DNA of 64,000 nucleotides, taken from positions 29,295-93,294 of the forward strand of contig CAJBYO010000014.1 of NCBI GenBank assembly GCA_903959905.1. The letters run 5' to 3'. Shown one piece after another: positions 43,985 through 53,746 of this stretch. Made by a program: the position numbers and the translations under genes. This DNA is from an uncultured Bacteroidales bacterium. Lineage in GTDB: Bacteria > Bacteroidota > Bacteroidia > Bacteroidales > FEN-979. Each line of letters begins with the position of its first letter. Within the stretch, counting starts at the first letter, position 1. A model generated the notes under the pieces. It made no database searches. It was given only the letters and a program-made list of their open reading frames with translations, and was not told the origin of the DNA.

Positions 43985-44848
43985 ATGAGGCAGTTAAAAA
44001 TTACCAAACAGGTTACCAATCGCGAAACAGCTTCTCTGGACAAGTATCTCCAGGAGATCGGGAAAGTGGAATTAATCACTGCTGATGAGGAGGTATCGCT
44101 CGCTCAACGCATCAAGCAGGGTGATATGGCTGCCCTTGAAAAGCTGACTAAAGCCAACCTGCGTTTCGTGGTATCTGTCTCAAAACAATACCAGAACCAG
44201 GGACTCAGCCTCCCCGACCTTATCAATGAAGGAAACCTAGGGTTGATCAAAGCCGCACAGCGGTTTGATGAAACCCGTGGTTTCAAATTCATCTCCTATG
44301 CAGTTTGGTGGATCCGCCAGTCGATCCTTCAGGCCCTGGCCGAACAATCCAGGATCGTGAGGCTTCCCCTTAATAAAATAGGCTCCATCAACAAGATCAA
44401 CAAGGCATACGCGCAACTGGAACAGAAGTATGAACGCGAACCGAATGCCGGTGAGATCGCCCTCCTTCTGGAAGTTTCTGAAAATGAGGTCAAAGAATCA
44501 ATGCGTAATTCAGGCCGCCATGTTTCCATGGATGCCCCGTTGATTCAGGATGAAGACAATACCATGTACGATGTTCTCCGCAGCGAAGAGAATACAACAC
44601 CTGATAACGGCCTGCTTTATGAATCCCTGAAAAAAGAGATCGAACGTGCCGTGTCAACCCTTACGCAGCGTGAAGCAGATGTGATCCGCCTTTATTTCGG
44701 ACTCAACGGCAGCCACCCCATGACACTGGAGGAGATTGGTGAGAAATTTGACCTTACCCGTGAACGTGTTCGCCAGATCAAGGAGAAAGCCATCCGGCGT
44801 TTGAAACATACCTCACGGAGTAAGATTCTGAAGACCTACCTGGGGTAA
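43985..44848 (+). CDS. rpoD: Primary RNA polymerase sigma factor (short Bacteroidota SigA)
   Basis: The 287-residue sigma-70 lacks the long region 1.1 and non-conserved insert of proteobacterial RpoD, as is normal for Bacteroidota. Region 1.2/2 contains '[16 protein letters not shown]', '[39 protein letters not shown]', and region 4 '[13 protein letters not shown]...[30 protein letters not shown]'. It recognises the TTTG/TAnnTTTG promoters seen across this window. ATG 43985 (MRQLKI) is the family start; the upstream TTG at 43976 is rejected. Confidence 0.97.
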   Translation: MRQLKITKQVTNRETASLDKYLQEIGKVELITADEEVSLAQRIKQGDMAALEKLTKANLRFVVSVSKQYQNQGLSLPDLINEGNLGLIKAAQRFDETRGFKFISYAVWWIRQSILQALAEQSRIVRLPLNKIGSINKINKAYAQLEQKYEREPNAGEIALLLEVSENEVKESMRNSGRHVSMDAPLIQDEDNTMYDVLRSEENTTPDNGLLYESLKKEIERAVSTLTQREADVIRLYFGLNGSHPMTLEEIGEKFDLTRERVRQIKEKAIRRLKHTSRSKILKTYLG

Positions 44849-44850
44849 AA

Positions 44851-44922
44851 AAGCAGCGAATCAGCGAAGTAGCGAGGTAGCGAAAGCTTAATTCGTCAAT
44901 TATCATTCGTAATTCGTCATTT
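44851..44922. repeat. Two adjacent quasi-periodic repeats between rpoD and rpe
   Basis: 44851-44887 is an AGCGAAGT-type 8-bp repeat (AGCGAATC, AGCGAAGT, AGCGAGGT, AGCGAAAG). 44890-44922 is an ATTCGTCA-type repeat. Together they fill nearly the whole gap. Confidence 0.75.
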
Positions 44923-44925
44923 TCA

Positions 44926-45579
44926 ATGTCTCATCTGGTTGCCCCTTCTTTGCTTTCTGCCAATTTTCTGAACCTGGAAAAAGATATCATGATGTTAAAT
45001 CAAAGTGAAGCCGACTGGTTTCACCTGGATGTCATGGACGGCCTCTTTGTTCCAAACATCTCATTTGGTTTTCCAATTATAGAAAAGATCAGAAAGGCAA
45101 CAACCAGGGTGCTTGATGTTCACCTGATGATCATTGACCCGGAAAGGTATCTTGAACGTTTCCGAAAAGCCGGGGCAGATGTCATCAGCATTCATATGGA
45201 AGCCTGCAACAACCCCGTTGAGGCCTTGAAAACCATCAGGAGCCTTGGCGCCAAAGCCGGGATAGTGATCAACCCCGGAACGCCTGTGTCTGTTTTATGT
45301 GATGTTATCGGTGAAGCCGATATGGTCTTGCTGATGTCGGTAAACCCGGGATTTGGCGGACAATCATTCATAGGAACCACCATGGACAAGATCTCTGACC
45401 TGAAGGAAATGATCCGTTCGCAAAAGCTGGACGTCAAAATTGAAGTTGATGGCGGTGTAGATCTTATCAACGCGCAAATTCTTATACATTCCGGGGTGGA
45501 CATCCTTGTAGCCGGGAATACCATCTTCGCTTCTCCTGACCCGATCCAGGTCATCCGGCAAATGAAAGCAATCAACTGA
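44926..45579 (+). CDS. rpe: Ribulose-phosphate 3-epimerase
   Basis: The 217-residue TIM barrel begins 'APSLLSANFLNLEKD' and has the metal/catalytic strands 'WFHLDVMDGLFVPN' and 'LDVHLMI', the 'LLMSVNPGFGGQSFI' phosphate loop and 'IEVDGGVD'. It interconverts ribulose-5-P and xylulose-5-P in the pentose phosphate pathway. Start ATG 44926. Confidence 0.97.
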   Translation: MSHLVAPSLLSANFLNLEKDIMMLNQSEADWFHLDVMDGLFVPNISFGFPIIEKIRKATTRVLDVHLMIIDPERYLERFRKAGADVISIHMEACNNPVEALKTIRSLGAKAGIVINPGTPVSVLCDVIGEADMVLLMSVNPGFGGQSFIGTTMDKISDLKEMIRSQKLDVKIEVDGGVDLINAQILIHSGVDILVAGNTIFASPDPIQVIRQMKAIN

Positions 45580-45648
45580 TTTCCCCGCTTTTTTCAATAA
45601 CCCATCTGCTTCCATTAATTTTTCCTATTTTTACAAAAAAAACCACCA

Positions 45649-46242
45649 ATGGATGTCAAGGCGGTCAGCGATTATTTAATTCATCGTTTGCGTCATGAAT
45701 TAAAACAAGCACTTAGTTATCATAGTGTTGAGCATACCATTGACGTCATTGAAGCAACCAACCGTCTTGCCATATCTGAAAAATTAACCCCGCATGAGAC
45801 GAAGATACTTGAAACAGCAGCGCTGTTCCATGACTCCGGCATGCTCGTACAATATAAGGATCATGAATCGGCATCTGTAGCCATTGCAAATGAGGTCCTT
45901 CCGCGGTTTGGCTATCATCAGTCGGAAATTGAGTTGATCGCGAACCTGATCACGGTGACAAAACTACCACAACGCCCATACAACCACCTTGAACAGATTA
46001 TTTGTGATGCCGACCTGGACTACCTTGGTCGCGATGACTTTTTCATCCATTCATTCAAATTGCGCCTTGAATGGCAGGTAAATGAAATCAGGAACACCAG
46101 TTTACCGGAATGGTTTGATATCCAGATCAATTTCCTCAGCCAGCACCAGTATTTTACCAAAACGGCCATTGCTTTGAGGAATGATAAGAAATTGAGGAAC
46201 CTGGAAGAGATCAGGGAGTTGGTGGTGAGGGGTGAGGGTTGA
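45649..46242 (+). CDS. HD-domain phosphohydrolase
   Basis: The 197-residue protein shows the HD metal site: 'YHSVEHTIDVIEATNRLA' (His24/His28 region), 'ETAALFHDSGML' (HD at about 63-64), and a later His/Asp 'IICDADLDYLGRDDF'. It probably hydrolyses a phosphate ester or a nucleotide; substrate unknown. The last codons and stop lie inside a short GTGAGG/GTGAATT repeat (46221-46282), so the C-terminal 'VVRGEG' is likely repeat-derived. Confidence 0.82.
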   Translation: MDVKAVSDYLIHRLRHELKQALSYHSVEHTIDVIEATNRLAISEKLTPHETKILETAALFHDSGMLVQYKDHESASVAIANEVLPRFGYHQSEIELIANLITVTKLPQRPYNHLEQIICDADLDYLGRDDFFIHSFKLRLEWQVNEIRNTSLPEWFDIQINFLSQHQYFTKTAIALRNDKKLRNLEEIRELVVRGEG

Positions 46243-46282
46243 GTTGTGAGTAGTGAGTTGTGAATTGTGAATTGTAAATTTT
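46221..46282. repeat. Quasi-periodic repeat overlapping the HD gene stop codon
   Basis: GTGAGGG-, GTGAGTT- and GTGAATT-type words with a 7-8 base period run from inside the 3' end of the HD gene into the gap before the Usp gene. Confidence 0.7.
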
Positions 46283-46303
46283 GAAATTTTAACTTTATTT
46301 TTT

Positions 46304-47179
46304 ATGGCAAAGAAAGAGAACAACTACAACAACATCGTGCTGATCCCAACAGACTTTTCCGAGGTTTGCAGCAATGCAATTTCCCATGGTGTAAAACTGG
46401 CGAAATTCCTGGGGTATAAAGTTTTTATCCTGCATATCATCAACAAAGAGACAAAGGCGGAACTGAAAAGAAAGGGGACCAGTGTTGACTATATTGAACA
46501 AAGGCTCAAGGAATACAGCAAATATTACACGAAAAAATATGAAGTTGAAATTGATACCATGGCCATTGAAGGATCTATCTTTTCCACGATAGGAACAGTT
46601 GCCAGGGAGATCAAAGCCAACCTGATGGTTATGGGGACCCATGGTAAAAAAGGATTGCAGCGTGTATTCGGAAGCTATGCCATGAAAATTGTCGGAGAAT
46701 CGCCGGTTCCCGTTGTGGTGGTTCAGAAAAGGGCATTCAAGCAGGGCTACAGGCACATCGTTTTCCCGGTGAGCAACGACCTGGAGCCGCGCCAGGCTGT
46801 TCAATGGGCGAAGCTGATGGCGAAATTATTCAATGCGAAAATCCACATTTATATTTCTCCTGAAAAGGAGACTGCCCGTCGTACCTCCCTGGGGATTATC
46901 ACCAAACAGATCACCAAGGTTTTTGATGATGAAAAGGTCGTCTATTCGATTACCACAGCTGAAAAATCTTCCGGTTTCGCAGAACAGATCATCTCCTATG
47001 CAGTGCTTAACAACGCCGACATGATCATGATCATGACCAGGCCCAACATTGATGTGGCAGGATTCAGTTTTTCATCCTGGGACGAAAAACTGATGTTCAA
47101 CGAAGCGCAGATCCCGGTTATGGGGATCAACCCGATTGAATATGGATATCAGTATTATGAGTGGTCGATGCTGACGTAA
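46304..47179 (+). CDS. Universal stress protein (tandem Usp domains)
   Basis: The 291-residue protein has two UspA domains. The first ends with 'LMVMGTHGKKGLQRVFGSYAMKIVGESPVPVVVV', containing the G-2x-G-9x-G(S/T) ATP loop in near-canonical form; the second (from about 150, 'HIVFPVSNDLEPRQAVQWAKLMA') has a degraded loop. It probably binds ATP and responds to stress. It is flanked by repeat-filled gaps on both sides. Confidence 0.88.
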   Translation: MAKKENNYNNIVLIPTDFSEVCSNAISHGVKLAKFLGYKVFILHIINKETKAELKRKGTSVDYIEQRLKEYSKYYTKKYEVEIDTMAIEGSIFSTIGTVAREIKANLMVMGTHGKKGLQRVFGSYAMKIVGESPVPVVVVQKRAFKQGYRHIVFPVSNDLEPRQAVQWAKLMAKLFNAKIHIYISPEKETARRTSLGIITKQITKVFDDEKVVYSITTAEKSSGFAEQIISYAVLNNADMIMIMTRPNIDVAGFSFSSWDEKLMFNEAQIPVMGINPIEYGYQYYEWSMLT

Positions 47180-47180
47180 A

Positions 47181-47250
47181 GTAAATGGTAAAATGGCAAA
47201 ATGGTAAAATGGTAAAATTGCGAAGTAGCAAAATAGTAAAGTGGCGAAAT
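47181..47250. repeat. Nine-unit quasi-periodic 8-bp repeat between usp and ligA
   Basis: Units GTAAATG, GTAAAATG, GCAAAATG, GTAAAATG, GTAAAATT, GCGAAGTA, GCAAAATA, GTAAAGTG and GCGAAATC follow one another, then the ligA start region. Same family as 4847-4885. Confidence 0.85.
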
Positions 47251-47273
47251 CGGGGCGGAACAAAAAGACATGA

Positions 47274-49328
<2,055 letters not shown>

Positions 49329-49357
49329 AAGATCGATTCGCCACAAACGCCCGTTAA

Positions 49358-49396
49358 CAAACTGCCGGATCACCCCGAAAGGGATCCGGCAGTTTG
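49358..49396 (+). terminator. Hairpin after ligA
   Basis: CAAACTGCCGGATC (49358-49371) pairs perfectly with its complement at 49383-49396 around an 11-base loop that can itself form CC-GAAA-GG. Only a weak T-rich stretch follows, so it may terminate ligA and the convergent GIN gene or stabilise RNA ends. Confidence 0.65.
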
Positions 49397-49475
49397 ATGT
49401 TTATGTCAAGGCCCTGGAGGAATAAATCAGGCCACCACAGGGTAAAACCCCCTAATGGAATTGACTTAACGAGGG

Positions 49476-50207
49476 CTATTCAACTTTTTTGATGGAACCG
49501 GCTCCCGACACGCTTTGATCAATCTCGGCGGGCGACCCTTTGTACTTCACACTGCCTGCACCTGAGATCTCTGCGTGGATCTTTTTCGAAACATTGATCT
49601 GTGCATTTCCTGCACCGCTGATGTCGATGTCGTATTCTTCGGCAAGCAGATCATACCCGAAAATATCTGAGGCCCCTGACAGGTCCATATTCACACGGGT
49701 CGCAAAGCCTGAGAACTTCATCTTGCTTGCACCGCTGCTGCCCAGGACAAGTTTCTGCACCCCGATTTCCAGTTTTGAATCTGACGCACCTGAAGCATCT
49801 ATACTTAATTCAGGCACTGTTATCCGTCCGTCGGTAACAATGTCGACTGCACCACTAACATCAATTCGCTTGAGGTCTTTGACTGTAATATACACCTTCA
49901 TCACGGTGATATGATTGACCGGTTTTTTCGTTTCAACCACCAGGGTGGTGCCCTGAACTTCGGTGCGGATCACAGGGAGCAGGTTGGCATCCGATTCAAC
50001 AATGACCTCCTCGGTGGCCCCCTGCCTGAGAATAATGTTAAAAGCACCCGAGACCTCAATTGCATCAAATCCTGACACTTTGCGGGTTTCTTTCAGCACG
50101 TTACCATTTCCGTGAACACCGCCGACAACATTGCAGCTGTTAAACAAACTGGCCAGGCAAACGAACAGGCTGGCGAATAATAATAATGATAATGGGTTTT
50201 TTTTCAT
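49476..50207 (-). CDS. Head-GIN-domain (DUF2807) lipoprotein
   Basis: The 243-residue protein has a lipoprotein signal ('LLLFASLFVCLASLFNSC', Cys at about 25) and a right-handed beta-helix body with regular 'ISGAGSVKYKG', 'LSGASDIFGYDL' turns, the DUF2807 'putative auto-transporter adhesin, head GIN' fold. It likely sits on the outer membrane. It is last in an operon with ECF sigma, anti-sigma and a DUF4097-like protein, so expression is probably controlled by that sigma factor. Confidence 0.85.
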   Translation of the reverse strand: MKKNPLSLLLFASLFVCLASLFNSCNVVGGVHGNGNVLKETRKVSGFDAIEVSGAFNIILRQGATEEVIVESDANLLPVIRTEVQGTTLVVETKKPVNHITVMKVYITVKDLKRIDVSGAVDIVTDGRITVPELSIDASGASDSKLEIGVQKLVLGSSGASKMKFSGFATRVNMDLSGASDIFGYDLLAEEYDIDISGAGNAQINVSKKIHAEISGAGSVKYKGSPAEIDQSVSGAGSIKKVE

Positions 50208-50262
50208 GGCTGATTGGTTTTGAGATTTGACGTGGATATTTTGGATGGTTACATTTTTTTGG

Positions 50263-50351
50263 GGGTGAGCGGGTAAGCGGGTGAGCGGGTGAACGGGTTA
50301 GCGGGTGGACAGGCGGACGAGCGGACGAGCGGACGAGCGGACGAGCGGACC
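50263..50351. repeat. Eleven-unit quasi-periodic 8-bp repeat between the two envelope genes
   Basis: Units shift gradually from AGCGGGTG-type (about six) to GACGAGCG-type (four exact). The 165-base gap is dominated by this GC-rich array. Confidence 0.85.
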
Positions 50352-50372
50352 TGGCACAACACATTTCACATT

Positions 50373-51425
50373 TTATTTCAGACTTACATTCCCATATTCA
50401 CTCCGCACCACCACTTTACTTACCGGGGCATCACTGCCCCCGATGGTTCCTTTATAATTGTTTGAGGTGGGTGTTGCAGATTTAAACGTAAACTTTGCCT
50501 TTTCAGAGGGATAATCAAGCTCGCAATATTTCATGTCGGCTTCAAGGTTGTATTTCGACTGATCGCTGAGCCTCACAGATACGTTTCCATATTTATTCCG
50601 GATGCTGACAGCTGTAAAATCAGCCGGCATTTCATGTACATTGCATTTACCGTATTGAATATCAAGGATAAGGCTCTGGTCAATCCGCTGAATATCAATA
50701 TCCGAAAATTTTGATTTTGTATCCACCGCTGAGGAATTTTCCATGTTCAGCTTTCCACCTTCAAACAACACGTTGAGTGCAACAATTTTCTCAGCGTCAA
50801 GGTTTGAATATTTTGAATCCAGCCTTAAACTGCCTGCATAATCAAGAACCATTTCCGAATATTTGAGGGAAAGAACCGCCCCTGTAATCCAGTTGACCCT
50901 GGCTTTGCTGAATTTGATATCCAGCAGGTTATCGGAATTCCCCAGTTTTCTGGCTTCAAAATTGCCATAGCCGAGGTTGACCCTTGCCTTGCCCTGCACT
51001 TCATTGATAAAAATGTCGCCGAATTTATTGGTTATATCCAGGTTGACTGAAACCGGCATGTTGATCATATAATCAATGGAGAACCTGCCTCTGCCGGAAC
51101 TCTTTACCTCATCCATGTTGGTTATCGCAGTCACGGAAGAAGGGGTATCTGTAAAATCGACGGAAATCTTCCTGAACTTTTTATCAGCCTCTTCCTGGTC
51201 GGCGGCACTGACGGTGATGGTAATCTCAAATGATATTGAATTTTTCTCCCAGTTGTCGCAGTGTACTTTTCCAAACCTGTTGCTGATACACAGCTGGGCA
51301 TCAGGAGTTACGGCGAATTCACGTTTGATCACCTTTGTAAATTCATCATGGGCCTTGGCACCTTTAATCCCTAAAAGCAGGGTCAGCATGATGATGAAGA
51401 TTATTATTTTAACAGTTGTTTTCAT
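50373..51425 (-). CDS. DUF4097-like secreted beta-solenoid protein
   Basis: The 350-residue protein has a signal peptide ('IIIFIIMLTLLLGIKGAKA') and a repetitive beta body with 'ITNKFGDIFINEVQGKARVNLGYGNFEA', 'DSKYSNLDAEKIVALNV', 'RNKYGNVSVRLSD' and 'RSEYGNVSLK' phrases, typical of DUF4097/GIN-like adhesin folds. It lacks an obvious lipobox. It is encoded between the anti-sigma gene and the head-GIN gene on the same strand. Function unknown, envelope location likely. Confidence 0.75.
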   Translation of the reverse strand: MKTTVKIIIFIIMLTLLLGIKGAKAHDEFTKVIKREFAVTPDAQLCISNRFGKVHCDNWEKNSISFEITITVSAADQEEADKKFRKISVDFTDTPSSVTAITNMDEVKSSGRGRFSIDYMINMPVSVNLDITNKFGDIFINEVQGKARVNLGYGNFEARKLGNSDNLLDIKFSKARVNWITGAVLSLKYSEMVLDYAGSLRLDSKYSNLDAEKIVALNVLFEGGKLNMENSSAVDTKSKFSDIDIQRIDQSLILDIQYGKCNVHEMPADFTAVSIRNKYGNVSVRLSDQSKYNLEADMKYCELDYPSEKAKFTFKSATPTSNNYKGTIGGSDAPVSKVVVRSEYGNVSLK

Positions 51426-51435
51426 GATTGTATAT

Positions 51436-51978
51436 TTAATATTTTTTTACCTGAGATAACTGGTTGATGATGGTATTCAGCATAATTTCTTTCATCCGTT
51501 GATTCCTGACAATAGCATCCAGAATCCGCTCGTTTCCCGGATTTTCCTGCAAAGCCATTTTCAATTCGGCGGTGGTCGCATCCAGGCTGCTGATCTCCCT
51601 TAATGCAGATGCCCCTGCATCGTGCGCGTCGACCTGGCTGTCAGCCATTTTGTTCAGCATGGCAAGCTGAGTGGCAGCCTGGTTGTCATAATACTGAACA
51701 GCCTCCCTGATTTCAACCGGCAGATCATGTTCTTTGCCGTCATTTGCATACCGTTCCCTGATTTCACGGGTAGCAAGGTCAAAAACGGCAACACTTCCGG
51801 TGATCAGAATGATGATCGCAGCGGCTATTTTCAGCATCCTGGCAGGGCGATGCCGGACTGGCATGACTGCAGGCTCCTCATGCAGTCGTGCGGCAAACCG
51901 TTCAAAATGTCCATCAGGTGGCTCCGCATCATCAAATTCATCGCGGTGATCTCTGAATAATTTCTGGATGTCAGACAT
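51436..51978 (-). CDS. Membrane anti-sigma factor-like protein
   Basis: From ATG 51978 the product (180 residues) has a cytoplasmic N-terminal segment (1-50), one transmembrane helix ('MLKIAAAIIILITGSVAVFDLA', about 48-69) and a periplasmic helical domain. This layout and its position one base after the ECF sigma stop codon fit an anti-sigma factor, although no zinc-binding HxxxCxxC motif is present. A longer reading to 52017 overlaps the sigma gene and is rejected. Confidence 0.75.
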   Translation of the reverse strand: MSDIQKLFRDHRDEFDDAEPPDGHFERFAARLHEEPAVMPVRHRPARMLKIAAAIIILITGSVAVFDLATREIRERYANDGKEHDLPVEIREAVQYYDNQAATQLAMLNKMADSQVDAHDAGASALREISSLDATTAELKMALQENPGNERILDAIVRNQRMKEIMLNTIINQLSQVKKY

Positions 51979-51979
51979 A

Positions 51980-52552
51980 TCAGTTGGGGCTAAAACTGTT
52001 CGTAAAACGCTTTTCATTCAGTAATCCCAGCAGTTTCTGGCGTGCCCGTGAATACCGGGTCCTGGAAAGCTGGTTTGATATTTTGAGGATCTGGGATATT
52101 TCTTCGTGGTCGTATCCTTCAAGTAAAAACAGCGACAGCACAACCCTGTATTCATCCGGCAGCTGTGAAATAGCATTTTTCACCTGCTCCACCTGCAGAA
52201 GGATCTGCTCCTCCATATTGTCACCCGGGATTTCATGCACATCATGCTCCGCTTCATCAAAAGAAACCATCTCTTTTGTTTTCCGGATAAAGTCGAGCGA
52301 CCTGTTGATCACAATCCGCTTAAGCCATGAGCCAAAACTCCCCTCCCCTGTGTAGCTGCCGAGGCGCTGAAAGGCATCCAGGAACGATTCCTGCATGACA
52401 TCCTCCGCTTCAGCTGCATCATTCACGATTCTCAGGCTGGTGTTGTACATGGCCTTGTAATAAAGTTTATAAATCCTGAACTGGGCATTCCGGTCACCGT
52501 TGCGGCAGGCATCGATCAGATCCTGGTGAATATTGGTGTATTTTCCTTCCAA
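51980..52552 (-). CDS. ECF-type sigma-70 factor
   Basis: The 190-residue protein has sigma region 2 ('LYYKAMYNTSLRIVNDAAEAEDVMQESFLDAFQRLGSY') and region 4 ('AISQLPDEYRVVLSLFLLEGYDHEEISQILKISNQLSRTRYSRARQKL'). It should direct transcription of its own operon and others under anti-sigma control. The only usable start is TTG 52552; no upstream ATG is in frame. The upstream gap holds a large inverted repeat. Confidence 0.92.
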   Translation of the reverse strand: MEGKYTNIHQDLIDACRNGDRNAQFRIYKLYYKAMYNTSLRIVNDAAEAEDVMQESFLDAFQRLGSYTGEGSFGSWLKRIVINRSLDFIRKTKEMVSFDEAEHDVHEIPGDNMEEQILLQVEQVKNAISQLPDEYRVVLSLFLLEGYDHEEISQILKISNQLSRTRYSRARQKLLGLLNEKRFTNSFSPN

Positions 52553-52611
52553 TTCAGATGGTTTTGGACAATGGACTCGGGGATTTTATAAATGTTACAG
52601 GGGAATGAATA

Positions 52612-52789
52612 ATTTCTCGCAAATTTTCGCAGATTTTTCACGCAGATTTTCGCAGAAAAAAGCGCAGATTAAAGCAGATTAAGTGGTTTAAAGGTAGTAC
52701 AAATTCATCTTCTCATCGTAAGATCTGCCAAAATCTGCGTCCTTTTCTGCGAAAATCTGCGTGAAAAATTTTGAAAATCTGCGAGAAAT
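52612..52789. repeat. Large imperfect inverted repeat with ~70-bp arms
   Basis: The arm 52612-52681 starts ATTTCTCGCAAATTTTCGCA and the arm 52719-52789 is largely its reverse complement (shared words include ATTTCTCGCA, TTTTTCACGCAGATTTTCGC and the CGCAGATT units). A 37-base loop separates them. It fills the divergent gap between the ECF sigma gene and an EamA gene. Confidence 0.85.
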
Positions 52790-52802
52790 ACTCCAAAAGC
52801 CC

Positions 52803-52810
52803 TAATTTTG
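52803..52810 (+). promoter_or_regulatory. Minus-7 box immediately before the first EamA gene
   Basis: TAATTTTG ends only 7 bases before the TTG start at 52818, so the transcript may be leaderless. Confidence 0.45.
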
Positions 52811-52817
52811 CCACACT

Positions 52818-53705
52818 TTGAAAAAAATCCACATTCCGGTCTGGTTTTACGCTCTGGCGGCCATGCTTTTCTGGGGCTTCTCCTTCATCTGGAGTTCCAT
52901 TCTGCTTGAATATTATCAGCCTGTCACCATCATTTTCATCCGGCTGGTCATCTCGTCTGTATGCCTTTTTGCCCTGATATTTATCATGGGGCGGGGAGAA
53001 AAAATCGAGACGAAGGACTACAAACTCGTATTTCTCAGTGCGTTGTTTAACCCTTTCCTGTACTTCCTGGGTGAAAATTATGGTTTAAAGTTCTCCTCCC
53101 CAACCATTGCGGCAGTTATTATCGCCACCATCCCGGTATTTTCACCTGTTATTGGCTACCTCAGCTTCAGGGAGAAACTTACCCCGATCAATTTTGTCGG
53201 GATAGCCGTGTCGTTCGGGGGTGTCATCCTGATGCTGATCACCCGCGACCTCTCGCTCGCCGCAGATATCCGCGGTGTCATATTTCTTTTCGGGGCCGTT
53301 CTTGCGGCGCTTTTGTATACAGTTACACTGCGAAAACTCACCCAGAAATACTCAGCGCTTGTACTTGTTGCCAACCAGAATTTCATCGGGATATTCCTTT
53401 TCCTGCCATTTTTCATGGCATATGAAGCGAAACAGGCGCTGGCTGTTCCTTTAACCGGTGAAATTATTTCGTCCATGTTTCTTCTTGCCATTCTTGCATC
53501 GTCAGTGGCATTTGTGTTTTTTGCCCATTCAGTAAAGCATCTTGGAATCAGCAGATCAAACATCTTCTCCAACCTCATCCCGGTATTTACTGCCGTTTTA
53601 TCTTACCTGCTGCTGTCAGAGGCTTTCACTATTCAGAAAACAGCCGGCATCCTGCTGGTGATCGGCGGAGTTTACCTGTCGGAAAGGACGAAGAAAAGCA
53701 CCTGA
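52818..53705 (+). CDS. EamA/DMT-family transporter
   Basis: The 295-residue protein has ten predicted transmembrane helices in two EamA halves ('ALAAMLFWGFSFIWSSILLEYYQPVTIIFIRL' and 'GVIFLFGAVLAALLYTVTLRKLTQKYSALVL'), each ending in the conserved 'SFGGVILML' or 'LLVIGGVYLSER' pattern. It exports metabolites or drugs; substrate unknown. The start is TTG 52818, as the next ATG would cut the first helix. A paralogue lies at 58412. Confidence 0.88.
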   Translation: MKKIHIPVWFYALAAMLFWGFSFIWSSILLEYYQPVTIIFIRLVISSVCLFALIFIMGRGEKIETKDYKLVFLSALFNPFLYFLGENYGLKFSSPTIAAVIIATIPVFSPVIGYLSFREKLTPINFVGIAVSFGGVILMLITRDLSLAADIRGVIFLFGAVLAALLYTVTLRKLTQKYSALVLVANQNFIGIFLFLPFFMAYEAKQALAVPLTGEIISSMFLLAILASSVAFVFFAHSVKHLGISRSNIFSNLIPVFTAVLSYLLLSEAFTIQKTAGILLVIGGVYLSERTKKST

Positions 53706-53721
53706 ATATATTCCTTTCAAC

Positions 53722-53729
53722 TATCTTTG
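53722..53729 (+). promoter_or_regulatory. Minus-7 box for the hydG operon
   Basis: TATCTTTG, 17 bases before ATG 53747. Confidence 0.5.
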
Positions 53730-53746
53730 CACTCAAATACTACAAT

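Noticed and set aside
50263..50351. Coding microsatellite or small ORF
   Set aside because: The 8-bp array gives only a low-complexity Arg/Ser/Pro frame with no start context; treated as an intergenic repeat.
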